Shown piece after piece: positions 1-8,594 of a stretch of 64,000 nucleotides of DNA. The notes under the pieces were generated by a model that worked only from the letters and a program-made list of their open reading frames with translations, had not been told where the DNA came from and ran no database searches. How positions within the stretch are numbered: position 1 is the stretch's first letter; every line of letters begins with the position of its first letter. The stretch is from UBA1268 sp002694955 (lineage in GTDB: Bacteria; Planctomycetota; Planctomycetia; Pirellulales; UBA1268): NCBI GenBank assembly GCA_028066355.1, contig JALCBP010000003.1:76772-140771 (forward strand), read 5' to 3'. A program made the position numbers and the translations under genes.

Positions 1-515
1 TAGACATTTGAATATCGTAGTGCGATTGATGACAGTCCGTGTTCTCGAGCATAGAAATCAAGATATCTTTCACCAACCCACTTAGTAATACCGTATGGGC
101 TAATCGGGTTTGCAGGTGCTGTCTCAGGAGCAGGTGTTGTAACGTCTCCATACAATACACCACCGGAGGATGCGAAGACCATTCGCTTGCAACTCGTGTT
201 GACGGCAGCGTTGAGTACAGAAAGAAGGCCGAGGCAATTGATATCGGCATCCAATAGAGGGTCACGAACAGAGCGACTGACTGATAGCTGAGCTGCTTGG
301 TGACAAACAGCATCAGGTTGAAACTTCTGAAAAATGTCAGCGATACGCTGTGTATTACGGATATCAACCTTGTGAAGTGGTATGTCTTCGGGAACATTCC
401 CAGATAACCCACTCGAAAGATCATCAATGACTTCGACGTTGTGACCAGATTGTAAACACGCATCCACAATGTGGCTGCCAATAAACCCCGCGCCGCCGGT
501 TACTATGATCTTCAT
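1..515 (-). CDS. NAD-dependent epimerase/dehydratase, GalE-like (partial, cut by left edge)
   Basis: Extended short-chain dehydrogenase/reductase of the UDP-glucose 4-epimerase type, which interconverts nucleotide sugars in the cytoplasm. The reading frame starts at the ATG ending at 515 and stays open to position 1, giving about 171 residues. The N-terminus has the NAD-binding motif VTGGAGFIGSH at residues 5-15, then IDDLSSG, HQAAQLSVSRSV, the serine segment FASSGGVLYG, the catalytic YxxxK (SPYGITKW) and ALRYSNV, in the usual order. The C-terminal substrate-binding half lies outside the window, so the exact sugar is unknown. It follows gmd on the same strand (138-bp gap), which suggests a role in supplying sugars for surface glycans. 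Family confidence is high; substrate confidence is low. Confidence 0.85.
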   Translation of the reverse strand, partial: MKIIVTGGAGFIGSHIVDACLQSGHNVEVIDDLSSGLSGNVPEDIPLHKVDIRNTQRIADIFQKFQPDAVCHQAAQLSVSRSVRDPLLDADINCLGLLSVLNAAVNTSCKRMVFASSGGVLYGDVTTPAPETAPANPISPYGITKWVGERYLDFYAREHGLSSIALRYSNV

Positions 516-653
516 TGCGAACCCAAAAGTTGGTATTTAGTACTGCCAAAAACTCATTATAAGTCACGTGACAGTAGGGTTTGGTTCAGGAAAGACAATA
601 GAGAAACTTGTCTTTTAACTTTACCAGGAAGGCTTGCAAGCGGGCATCCTCCT

Positions 654-1685
654 TCATGCAGCTTGGCTGCCACGAAGCTGCTTTCCTTTGAGAATGAGTT
701 CCTGTTGAGCAAGTCTCATGTCGTTCTCGACCATCATTGTGACGAGTTGATCAAAGCTTGTTTCTGGTTTCCATCCCAACTGCTCGCATGCCTTGGTAGA
801 GTCACCAAGAAGGAGTTCAACTTCAGCGGGACGGTAATAGCGAGGATCAATTTCAACATGATCTTCGTAGTTGAGTCCAAGCTGACTAAAGGTTTTCTTA
901 CAGAAGTCTCGAACAGAATAGAGTTCATTTGTTGCAACAACATAGTCATCAGGAGTTTCCTGTTGAAGCATGCGCCACATTGCTTCTACGTAGTCACCTG
1001 CAAAACCCCAATCTCGTTTTGCATCAAGGTTGCCGAGATACAGTTTTTCTTGAAGACCTAGTTTAATACGAGTTGCTCCACGTGTGATTTTTCGAGTAAC
1101 AAAGGTCTCGCCACGTCTCGGGCTTTCATGATTGAAAAGAATGCCACATGATGCGTGCAGGTCATAACTCTCGCGATAGTTGATAGTAATCCAGTGGCTA
1201 TACACCTTTGCGACGCCGTAAGGGCTACGCGGATAAAATGGAGTCGTTTCCTTCTGAGGAGTCTCAACTACTTTCCCGAACATTTCAGAACTTGAGGCCT
1301 GATAAAAACGAATTTGACAACCGGTATCGTCCTGTACATCCCGAATGGCTTCCAAGAGACGCAACGTACCTACAGCAGTTACGTCAGCGGTATATGTAGG
1401 TTGATCAAAACTGACTCGAACATGACTTTGAGCAGCCAAGTTATAGACTTCGTGTGGTTCGATTTCTCTGAGCAGTCGCATTAACCCATTGCCGTCTGCA
1501 AGATCACCATAGTGCAGGTGTAGCTGCGGATTATCACCAAAAATTAGATGTTCTATTCTCTCTGTTCCGAATGTACTCGAGCGTCGTCGTAGGCCATGTA
1601 CTTCATACCCCTTAGCCAACAGCAGTTCTGCCAAATACGAACCATCTTGACCAGTTACTCCAGTGATAAGGGCTCGTTGCGACAT
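654..1685 (-). CDS. gmd: GDP-mannose 4,6-dehydratase
   Basis: Converts GDP-D-mannose to GDP-4-dehydro-6-deoxy-D-mannose, the first step to GDP-fucose, GDP-rhamnose and related deoxysugars. The 343-aa length is normal for Gmd. Visible features are the NADP-binding GVTGQDGSYLAE at residues 9-20, RRRSSTFGTERI, the active-site SSSEMFG (131-137, with Glu134), and Tyr156/Lys160 in SPYGVAK. These match the catalytic positions known for E. coli Gmd, except that Ser132 replaces the usual Thr. FNHESPRRGETFVTRKI is the family signature near the middle. It sits between a GT4 glycosyltransferase upstream and an epimerase downstream on the same strand, so the three probably form one surface-glycan operon. 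Confidence 0.96.
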   Translation of the reverse strand: MSQRALITGVTGQDGSYLAELLLAKGYEVHGLRRRSSTFGTERIEHLIFGDNPQLHLHYGDLADGNGLMRLLREIEPHEVYNLAAQSHVRVSFDQPTYTADVTAVGTLRLLEAIRDVQDDTGCQIRFYQASSSEMFGKVVETPQKETTPFYPRSPYGVAKVYSHWITINYRESYDLHASCGILFNHESPRRGETFVTRKITRGATRIKLGLQEKLYLGNLDAKRDWGFAGDYVEAMWRMLQQETPDDYVVATNELYSVRDFCKKTFSQLGLNYEDHVEIDPRYYRPAEVELLLGDSTKACEQLGWKPETSFDQLVTMMVENDMRLAQQELILKGKQLRGSQAA

Positions 1686-1850
1686 CTAATTTCCTTTTTA
1701 CCAAGAAGCGAACAACGTAGAATTTTGCAGTCAGAACAAAGCAGAATTCCACAATATGGGCGGAAAATATCAATTTAATGTTCTGAGTGACAGAGTAATT
1801 TCTGCGTCGTTAAACCGATTTTTGCATAAATAATCGCTTCTCGTCTTCAG

Positions 1851-2963
1851 TCACCGCTCGAGCACTGTCTTGTAGACATCAGCATATCCCTTGGCAGCCG
1901 CCTGCCAGGAATAGGTAGCGGCATGCTTTCGGCTACGGATTGCTGATTGCGGATCGCTTTGGAAAGCGCTCAAAGCATTCTGGACAGTCATGGCCATTTC
2001 AACAGGTTCGTAAGAAGGAAAGAGCATCCCACTTTCACCAGCAACCTCTGGAAGACTTGTACGATTGGATATGGCAACAGGTTTCCCGCATTGCATGGCC
2101 TCGAGCACTGGAAATCCAAATCCCTCGGTCAAGGACGGAAAGGCGAATACTTCACAGTTTTGATACAACCAGGCCCTCTCCGTATCAGAGATGATACCAG
2201 GCAGAAGCACCTGGCTTGTGAGATTGGATTGCTTTATCGATTGAATAACCTTTCTCCCGTAAGGCGTATCCTTTTTACCAGCTATAACGAGTTTATAGTC
2301 TGGCAAGTGCTTCATCATTTCAATCAACGTGTGAAAATTTTTGTGCTGAAGAAAGTTTCCAATAGAAAAAATAAATGGACTCTTCGGTGTCCAAGAAGGT
2401 TGATTATGGATAATTTCAGAAGGTGGTGTCAGTCCGTTTGGAACAACATGAATGTCCTTGGATCCAACATCAATATGTTTAGCCAAATCAGTGGCTGTAT
2501 ATTTTGAAACAGTGACAATAGCAGTTGCCCGCGTCACGAGTTTTTGAATGCGGGCAAGCCGCTGGTGAATTCGTTCCTGCTGATAATTACAATCTGTCAT
2601 GTGTAAAAAATTCAGATCGTGTACGGTTAGCACAACAGGCATTTGGTCATCGAACGGTAAATACTTTGATGTCTGATGAGTTACATGCCAGAGCCCAGGC
2701 CCACCGTCTTTTTTAAAGTGACGGCCAATAGGCCGTACCCACCGCTGAAAACTCTCTTTATTCCACGGATGAACTTTTATGCTGCCGTACTTGGCATTTG
2801 GGGTACCAGCAAAATAGTGATCACACTTCTCGGGCAGAAAGAAGACAGGCTCAAAACAATTATCGGACCGAGCAAGTAGTTCCTGAGCAAGGTAAAGAGA
2901 GAACCGACCTAGACCACAGTTGATATGACGAAGTTTCTCAAGATCGATAACTACGCGAGGCAT
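1851..2963 (-). CDS. Glycosyltransferase family 4 (group 1)
   Basis: Retaining GT-B glycosyltransferase, probably adding a sugar to a surface polysaccharide or lipid-linked glycan. The N-terminal part begins MPRVVIDLEKLRH and contains a GLGRFSLYL segment, typical of GT4 acceptor-domain starts. The C-terminal half has GNFLQHKNFHTLIE, the strand VIAGKKDTPYG, LPGIISDTERAWLY and the EX7E nucleotide-sugar signature in LTEGFGFPVLEAMQCGKPV, followed by SLPEVAGESG. I chose the ATG at 2963 because the conserved domain begins there. In-frame starts further upstream (ATG at 3023, GTG at 3050) would add up to 29 residues of non-conserved sequence. Donor and acceptor cannot be told from sequence; neighbouring gmd makes a GDP-deoxysugar donor plausible. 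Confidence 0.88.
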   Translation of the reverse strand: MPRVVIDLEKLRHINCGLGRFSLYLAQELLARSDNCFEPVFFLPEKCDHYFAGTPNAKYGSIKVHPWNKESFQRWVRPIGRHFKKDGGPGLWHVTHQTSKYLPFDDQMPVVLTVHDLNFLHMTDCNYQQERIHQRLARIQKLVTRATAIVTVSKYTATDLAKHIDVGSKDIHVVPNGLTPPSEIIHNQPSWTPKSPFIFSIGNFLQHKNFHTLIEMMKHLPDYKLVIAGKKDTPYGRKVIQSIKQSNLTSQVLLPGIISDTERAWLYQNCEVFAFPSLTEGFGFPVLEAMQCGKPVAISNRTSLPEVAGESGMLFPSYEPVEMAMTVQNALSAFQSDPQSAIRSRKHAATYSWQAAAKGYADVYKTVLER

Positions 2964-3267
2964 TGTGTCAGGTTGGTTCGTACTCGTGTCGAACAGCGCA
3001 CCGGTGAGACGTGTCGAATTCATGAATAAGCTAGTCAGAACTGAGAACACTTACTAAGCAGCACTATTTCAGTTTTTTCACGCGCATGAAAGATGGATTT
3101 CATCCACGTGACGGATTTTTGAATAGAGGGAGTTTCCTGCGAGAAACTGCTTACTGTTGGAACAGAATGACTTCCGTGCCATATTGTATTTACGTGATAG
3201 ACAATTATGGCTGAGGTGCTCCAGCTTCGGTCAGGTCCTTAATATTCGATTGTCAGAGAAGGCAGCC

Positions 3268-4452
3268 ATGAAAATCCATGAATTTCAAGCGAAAGAACTC
3301 TTGCGGGCCGCGGGTGTGCCGGTCTTGAAAGGAAAGGTTGTCCACACTCCCGAGGCAGCAGCAGATGCATTTGAGTCCCTTGGTAGTCCAGTCTGTGCGG
3401 TGAAAGCTCAAATTCATGCAGGCGGCCGTGGGAAGGGGTACGTAGAGGGGTCGGAACAACGAGGTGTTGAACTGGCCAAGTCAGCAGATGATGCTTCTCG
3501 AATTGCAAAGGCTCTTCTCAACAAAACACTTGTGACTATTCAAACGGGGCCGGAGGGCCAGCTTGTCAGACAGGTATTCGTTGAAAGTGGCTGTGATATT
3601 CAGCAAGAACTTTACTGTGCCATTCTTGTAGATCGAGCGGCGGGATCCCCCGTTCTCATCGCCAGTACTGCTGGTGGAATGGATATTGAAGAAGTAGCAG
3701 AGAAGACACCAGAGTTGATTCTTTCAGAACCATTTGATCCGGATCGCGGACTTGGTGCCTATCAGGCTCGTCTCATGGCGTCGAAACTTGGCCTACCAAC
3801 AGCGAGTTGGCGATATGCAGTGCAATTTTTTCAGTCTCTGTGTAACGCGTTTGTTGCACTCGACGCATCATTATTGGAAATCAATCCATTCGTGCTCACT
3901 GGAGATGGAACGCTGGTAGCTCTCGATGCAAAAATGACATTTGATGACAACGCCATATTTCGTCACAAAGATGTCCTCGCACTCCGTGATGAATCTGAAG
4001 AAGAACCAGCAGAAATACGAGCAGATGCTGCAGGATTATCTTATGTAAAACTCAGTGGAGAAATAGGCTGTCTTGTGAATGGTGCTGGTCTCGCTATGAG
4101 TACTATGGACCTTGTTAAGTTTCATGGTGGTGAGCCAGCGAATTTCCTTGATGTTGGAGGCGGAGCAAATGTTGAACAGGTCACCGAGGCTTTTCAGATA
4201 ATTCTTTCAGATAGCAATGTGAAGGCAATATTAGTCAACATTTTTGGGGGCATCATGAGATGTACAACAATCGCAAACGCCCTCGTAGAAGCATCCAAAA
4301 CGATAGGATTCACCGTCCCTCTTGTGGTCCGGCTGGAAGGCACTGAAGTTGAAGAAGGAAAAAAGATTCTTGCCGCGAGCGGCACCTCAATCATCACAGC
4401 AGATGGGCTTACCGATGCTGCTCAAAAAGTGGTTGATTCAATTAAAGCGTAA
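3268..4452 (+). CDS. sucC: Succinate-CoA ligase (ADP-forming), beta subunit
   Basis: TCA-cycle enzyme subunit that binds the nucleotide and, with SucD, interconverts succinyl-CoA and succinate with substrate-level phosphorylation. The 394-aa product starts MKIHEFQAKELLRAAGVP, the classic SucC N-terminus. The ATG at 3268 has a good ribosome-binding site (AGAAGG about 6 nt upstream); the frame is open further upstream, but that stretch is not conserved. ATP-grasp features include KAQIHAGGRGKG, LEINPFVLTGDG and ALDAKMTFDDNA. The C-terminal domain has NFLDVGGGANVEQV and NIFGGIMRCTTIANALVEA. It is followed 46 bp downstream by sucD. Confidence 0.97.
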   Translation: MKIHEFQAKELLRAAGVPVLKGKVVHTPEAAADAFESLGSPVCAVKAQIHAGGRGKGYVEGSEQRGVELAKSADDASRIAKALLNKTLVTIQTGPEGQLVRQVFVESGCDIQQELYCAILVDRAAGSPVLIASTAGGMDIEEVAEKTPELILSEPFDPDRGLGAYQARLMASKLGLPTASWRYAVQFFQSLCNAFVALDASLLEINPFVLTGDGTLVALDAKMTFDDNAIFRHKDVLALRDESEEEPAEIRADAAGLSYVKLSGEIGCLVNGAGLAMSTMDLVKFHGGEPANFLDVGGGANVEQVTEAFQIILSDSNVKAILVNIFGGIMRCTTIANALVEASKTIGFTVPLVVRLEGTEVEEGKKILAASGTSIITADGLTDAAQKVVDSIKA

Positions 4453-4498
4453 GCACTGTTTTTAATCATTGTACCTCTCTAGCTAATAGCAAATTTTT

Positions 4499-5377
4499 AT
4501 GAGCATTCTTGTTAATCGTGATACACGTGTCATCTGCCAGGGAATCACAGGAAAAGTTGGTGAATTTCATACCCGAGGTTGCCTAGAGTATGGAACGAGA
4601 ATGGTCGGTGGTGTTACTCCGGGTAAAGGAGGGGAAACGATTGCCGATCTTCCGGTGTTTAACACGGTTGCGGAGGCTCGTGACGCAACAGGTGCGAACG
4701 CAACCATGATTTTTGTTCCACCACCATTTGCAGCAGATGCGATTCTTGAGGCAGTTGCTGCTGAAATCGAACTCGTCATAGCAGTTACCGAAGGCATACC
4801 TGTGCTCGATATGGCACGAGTTTTACCAGTTCTTGAAAATTCTAAAAGTCGACTTATCGGTCCAAACTGTCCAGGAGTTATTACTCCTGGACAATGTAAG
4901 ATTGGAATTATGCCAGGTTATATCCATGCACCGGGTAACGTTGGCGTGATGAGTCGTTCCGGTACGCTTACGTATGAAGCAGTGTGGCAACTTACACAAC
5001 TTGGTCACGGACAGAGTACGTGTGTTGGCCTTGGTGGTGATCCTTTGGTCGGATCAAGCTTTATAGATATCTTGGCACTCTTTGAACAAGATGATGATAC
5101 GCATGCTATTTTGATGATGGGTGAGATAGGCGGCTCAGCTGAAGAAGAAGCTGCGGCGTACGTAAAAGAACATGTCACAAAGCCTGTCGCAGCCTTTATA
5201 GCTGGTCGTACAGCTCCTCCTGGGAAACGTATGGGGCATGCTGGTGCGATTATTTCGGGAGGTAAGGGTACCGCAGAGGCCAAGTTAGAAGCACTTCGAG
5301 ATGCTGGAATTGAGATTGCAGAGACTCCAGCTGATATGGGGGCAGCAATGGTTCGTGCAATGCAGCCAAAATCTTGA
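4499..5377 (+). CDS. sucD: Succinate-CoA ligase (ADP-forming), alpha subunit
   Basis: CoA-binding, phosphohistidine-carrying subunit that pairs with SucC. The 292-aa length is normal. Visible landmarks are MSILVNRDTRVICQGITGKVG at the start (CoA-binding Rossmann fold), FVPPPFAADAI, the NCPGVITPGQCKIGIMPG segment, GVMSRSGTLTYE, CVGLGGDPLVGSSF and the phosphorylated-His region MGHAGAIISGGKGTAEAK. The gene is in a two-gene operon with sucC. Its TGA stop codon forms the first bases of a short inverted repeat described separately. Confidence 0.97.
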   Translation: MSILVNRDTRVICQGITGKVGEFHTRGCLEYGTRMVGGVTPGKGGETIADLPVFNTVAEARDATGANATMIFVPPPFAADAILEAVAAEIELVIAVTEGIPVLDMARVLPVLENSKSRLIGPNCPGVITPGQCKIGIMPGYIHAPGNVGVMSRSGTLTYEAVWQLTQLGHGQSTCVGLGGDPLVGSSFIDILALFEQDDDTHAILMMGEIGGSAEEEAAAYVKEHVTKPVAAFIAGRTAPPGKRMGHAGAIISGGKGTAEAKLEALRDAGIEIAETPADMGAAMVRAMQPKS

Positions 5378-5391
5378 TCGGACACCGATCA
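5375..5391 (+). terminator. Small stem-loop at the sucD stop codon
   Basis: TGATCGG-aca-CCGATCA is a perfect 7-bp inverted repeat with a 3-nt loop that starts exactly at the sucD stop codon. No T-run follows on the plus strand, so it is not a classic intrinsic terminator. It may protect the mRNA 3' end or assist termination. Low confidence. Confidence 0.3.
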
Positions 5392-5490
5392 CAAATATTC
5401 TGTAATCAGCATGCAGCCCTTGCAATCATTCTGAAAACTTCCATACCGCGATAGCTTCGGGAACCCGGTCATCAATATGTTGTGACCCAT

Positions 5491-6429
5491 CTATTCTGCT
5501 GAGTCAGTTGGGGCTGCATCAAGATTTACAGGATCCACTTCTGTACTTTCAACTGGATAAAGATCTTCCCAAGTCGATTGATTCACGCGCCATCGCCACC
5601 AATTATTTTCTTTATATCTTTCCAGCAGACCAACAAATCGGTTCAGATCATTGTCTTCCGGGGGGGCAATAAGTGCATTTTCCGTGAACTGGCGATCTTT
5701 ATTCACGTCAAGATATACCAATTCATTGTCATCGCGTTGTTTATTGTTGTTTAAATCGACAAATGGTTCACTCCAAATATTTGGTGGTGGCGGAACAAAA
5801 GGGGAAGGAGTTTGCCCTGCTGGCAGGTCTTTTGGTTCAGGTGGAAGTGGTTTCTCAGGGTATTGTGGAGTGCCATTTTCACTGCTAACGGTCGGCCAAA
5901 CTTCTCCGTTGAGTAGCAGATTTCGTTTTTCACTATCGGGCTCAATAATGCGTGCGAAGGTTCGTAATAACGGCGTACCCAAATCGAGTTGGAGTTCCGA
6001 GTGGTTTATTTCATAACTTTCCGGAAGTGGCATGAGTGAGAGAGCGATAAGAATACCTCCTGAAGCGATGTAGCCTGCAGCCCCACCAACAAAAGCGCCA
6101 CCAATTTTGTCAATCATCGAAAGAAGAGGAATCGATTCACTAGAGATATATTTTTCGACGAGCATGTGAACACCAACAGTTGTTCCTATCAACAGAATTA
6201 ATACAGCGATGGGAAACGCGTAGCTAGGAGGCATATCAACGGCAATGAGAACTTCTGTAATCATTGGGGTGAAAGTTAATGTCACGACAAAGGATACGAC
6301 AGCCTGCATTCCAGCAAGTACTGATCGAAACATTCCATGCATAAACCCATACGCAATAAAGCCAAGCACAATGGCAACGGCAAGGAGACTAGCCAACGTT
6401 TGAAAAATTCCGGCCAAAGGTAGCATCAT
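5491..6429 (-). CDS. CvpA-like membrane protein with acidic EF-hand-like tail
   Basis: The N-terminal ~170 residues contain four hydrophobic segments in the arrangement of CvpA (colicin V production) family proteins: LAVAIVLGFIAYGFMHGMFR, VVSFVVTLTFTPMITEVLI, FPIAVLILLIGTTVGVHMLV and GGAFVGGAAGYIASGGILIA. Unlike CvpA of about 160 aa, this 312-aa protein continues with a soluble Pro-rich region (KPLPPEPKDLPAGQTPSPFVPPP by position ~195-220). It then carries two Asp/Asn-rich stretches, DLNNNKQRDDNE and DVNKDRQFTEN, that resemble calcium-binding EF-hand or dockerin loops. It ends with a Trp-rich segment around ENNWWRWRVN. It lies 41 bp downstream of the GspE-like ATPase on the same strand, suggesting one transcript. 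CvpA assignment is moderate; the role is unknown. Confidence 0.65.
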   Translation of the reverse strand: MMLPLAGIFQTLASLLAVAIVLGFIAYGFMHGMFRSVLAGMQAVVSFVVTLTFTPMITEVLIAVDMPPSYAFPIAVLILLIGTTVGVHMLVEKYISSESIPLLSMIDKIGGAFVGGAAGYIASGGILIALSLMPLPESYEINHSELQLDLGTPLLRTFARIIEPDSEKRNLLLNGEVWPTVSSENGTPQYPEKPLPPEPKDLPAGQTPSPFVPPPPNIWSEPFVDLNNNKQRDDNELVYLDVNKDRQFTENALIAPPEDNDLNRFVGLLERYKENNWWRWRVNQSTWEDLYPVESTEVDPVNLDAAPTDSAE

Positions 6430-6470
6430 TCGACTTTCTTACGTAATGAAACTTTCATACTGGTGTGACG

Positions 6471-8111
6471 TTATTTTGCGACCCGCATAACCTCATTGAG
6501 ACTTGTAATTCCAGCAACCACTTTTCGAATTCCAGACTGCTTGAGCGTTTTCATTCCAGATTTCCGTCCAGCTTGTCGTATTTCCTGAATTGATGGTCGA
6601 CCCACTAACAAGTCTCGTATGTTGGAATCGAAGACAAGCAATTCATGAATTCCGGTACGGCCTCGGTATCCTGTATCCAGACATGATGTGCATCCAACCT
6701 CCTTATAAAGCGATACTTGCTTTCCAGGAGGAAGACCAAGTTTTTGCAAAAATTCAGTGGGAGGGGTGTATGCTTCTTTACACCTTTTACAGAGTACTCG
6801 TAGAAGACGCTGTGCGAGTACAGCTGAAACTGACGACTGTATCAGTGTTGTATCTATTCCGATATCAAGAAGCCGAGTGATTGTCGTAGCTGAGTCGTTC
6901 GCGTGCAGGGTTGAAAAAACAAAATGTCCAGTCAGTGCAGCCTGCATGGCAATTTCAGCAGTTTCTTTATCTCGAATTTCTCCGACAAGAATAACATCCG
7001 GATCTTGCCTCAGAGTGGACCGAAGAATATTGGCAAATGTGAGTTCTGCAGCAACATTGACAGCAGTCTGAGAGATGTTATCGAGTCGATATTCAATCGG
7101 ATCCTCAATGGTGACAATATTTTTTGAAAAGACATCAAGTTCACCTAATGCCGTGTAGAGGGTCGTCGTTTTGCCTGATCCTGTAGGGCCACAAACGAGC
7201 ATCATGCCATGGGGTTGGTGAATAATCTGACGCATTTTCTTTGTGACAGACTCACTCATGCCGATGCCTTCGAGACCGTTTTTTACGATACCGCCATCCG
7301 AATCGAGGAGCCGCAGAGCCATTTTTTCACCAAAGTTTGTCGGGCCCGAGGCTGCCCGGATGTCGAATTTGCGGCCTTCGAAGAGGACTGCAAATGTGCC
7401 GTCCTGTGGACGTCGTCGCTCGGCGATATCCATATCAGAGAGCACTTTCAGAGCAGAAATCGAAGACTTCCCTTCTGCAGCCCAGAGTGTCGTGAGATTC
7501 TGCATGACACCGTCAACTCGACAACGCACAGCCATCTCCTCACCACTTTTTGGTTCAAAGTGTATGTCAGTGGCTCCGTTCTTAATTGCCTTTTCAAACA
7601 AGTCCTGGACAACACGAACAGCTTTCGATGCAGCCCGATCCATTCCTTTTCCCTGCCCCTCAATTGGTGAACCATCTTTTTTCAAGAGGACAACAGAACT
7701 GTCTTGCTTGCTGGAAGAAAGTTGTTTCATTGATCTGTCGAGGAGAGACTCAACGTCATCAATCCCTAGGCTTTGAGCAAGCTTGATCAAAACCTTTTTC
7801 AAAAAGGCAACACACAAGATACGTTCTTGCGCCGGTGCCTTCTTGTCTCTTGTAAAGGTGTAGAAAAAGAGAGCAGCAATAAATCCAACAGCAAAAACAG
7901 GAGTTGCGGAAAGCCCCCACATAACAGTTACTAGGAAAAAGACAGCACCAAAACAGACAGAAGCTAATGGCCACGACGACTCACCAAAAATCAGCTCAGA
8001 GTCAGAGGCTATCCATACAGAGGCAGATGCCCATATGACGCTGAGCAAAACCCATAGGCCACCAAGCCAGAAGATGCGGGTCAGGTTATCCGGGTTAATC
8101 CAAAAATCCAT
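6471..8111 (-). CDS. GspE/PilB-family secretion ATPase with N-terminal membrane anchor
   Basis: Hexameric ATPase of the type II secretion/type IV pilus assembly family. The conserved core (residues ~165-546) has DIHFEP, CRVDGVMQNL, AERRRPQDGTF, the Walker A motif GPTGSGKTTTLY near residue 308, the Asp box TIEDPIEYRL, Walker B DPDVILVGEIRDKETAEIA, the His box GHFVFSTLHANDS, and the four-cysteine zinc site (LCKRC ... GCTSC). The N-terminus is unusual. In place of a standard soluble N1/MshEN domain it has about 90 residues with three hydrophobic segments (roughly 12-34, 48-65 and 70-86), so the ATPase appears anchored in the membrane. No other secretion gene is nearby except possible substrates of the DUF1559 type elsewhere in the window. 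Confidence 0.9.
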   Translation of the reverse strand: MDFWINPDNLTRIFWLGGLWVLLSVIWASASVWIASDSELIFGESSWPLASVCFGAVFFLVTVMWGLSATPVFAVGFIAALFFYTFTRDKKAPAQERILCVAFLKKVLIKLAQSLGIDDVESLLDRSMKQLSSSKQDSSVVLLKKDGSPIEGQGKGMDRAASKAVRVVQDLFEKAIKNGATDIHFEPKSGEEMAVRCRVDGVMQNLTTLWAAEGKSSISALKVLSDMDIAERRRPQDGTFAVLFEGRKFDIRAASGPTNFGEKMALRLLDSDGGIVKNGLEGIGMSESVTKKMRQIIHQPHGMMLVCGPTGSGKTTTLYTALGELDVFSKNIVTIEDPIEYRLDNISQTAVNVAAELTFANILRSTLRQDPDVILVGEIRDKETAEIAMQAALTGHFVFSTLHANDSATTITRLLDIGIDTTLIQSSVSAVLAQRLLRVLCKRCKEAYTPPTEFLQKLGLPPGKQVSLYKEVGCTSCLDTGYRGRTGIHELLVFDSNIRDLLVGRPSIQEIRQAGRKSGMKTLKQSGIRKVVAGITSLNEVMRVAK

Positions 8112-8594
8112 TATGATTTTTCTAAGGGCATGTTAAGAAAAAAGTACTACGCATTTGAATGTGTAAATGAGTTGTTGAACCATGCACTACTTGGTGTTAT
8201 TGAAAATGTATTGCAATGTCGTTTTGATTCATACCATAAATTATTCGGTAAAAGTCTGGAATGAACGTTCTCACCCAACCAACAAAATAGTAGATTCGAT
8301 ATATTGTCAATACAACCTTCAAGAAACCTTCGATTGTGAAAAGAATAATTCTATTGTAGTAAACCACGACTACCTACGTGTTGACCGCCTTTTCTGATCG
8401 TGGATGTTTCTATGTAGCAGCCATGCATGTTGATGAGTTTTTAACTAGCACCCGACCAAAGTAAGATAATAATAGAGTCACAAAAGAGTGAACATTCCAC
8501 TACACCGAATGAGAACTCATTGAAAACGACACTTTCGTTCCTCGGCGACTTTTTGTCGCGTAATTGCCCCATGATATTCTGTTAAAAAACGTTG
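8112..8594. other. AT-rich intergenic region with no recognised gene
   Basis: This 483-bp gap between the ATPase gene and rsmG (both minus strand) is noticeably AT-rich, especially 8130-8370. I found no credible coding frame, no RNA gene and no DnaA boxes. A 6-bp pair CCACGA/TCGTGG flanks about 8366-8404. It must hold the promoter of the ATPase-CvpA operon, but no strong -35/-10 pair stands out. Confidence 0.5.

Noticed and set aside
471..1061. Open frame of 196 codons on the plus strand
   Set aside because: It lies antisense to the well-conserved gmd gene and its translation shows no family motif.
7243..7776. Open frame of 177 codons on the plus strand
   Set aside because: Antisense to the GspE-like ATPase; Ser/Arg-rich translation without recognisable domains.
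6471..8111. Evidence for a complete type II secretion or type IV pilus locus
   Set aside because: Only the ATPase is present; no GspD, GspF, prepilin peptidase or alignment genes were found in the window.
8182..8397. Short plus-strand frame of 71 codons in the AT-rich gap
   Set aside because: No ribosome-binding site, no regular composition and no recognisable motif.
8112..8594. Possible replication origin next to rsmG (gidB)
   Set aside because: The region is AT-rich and rsmG is often near oriC, but I found no DnaA-box cluster and no dnaA, parA/parB or mnmG nearby.
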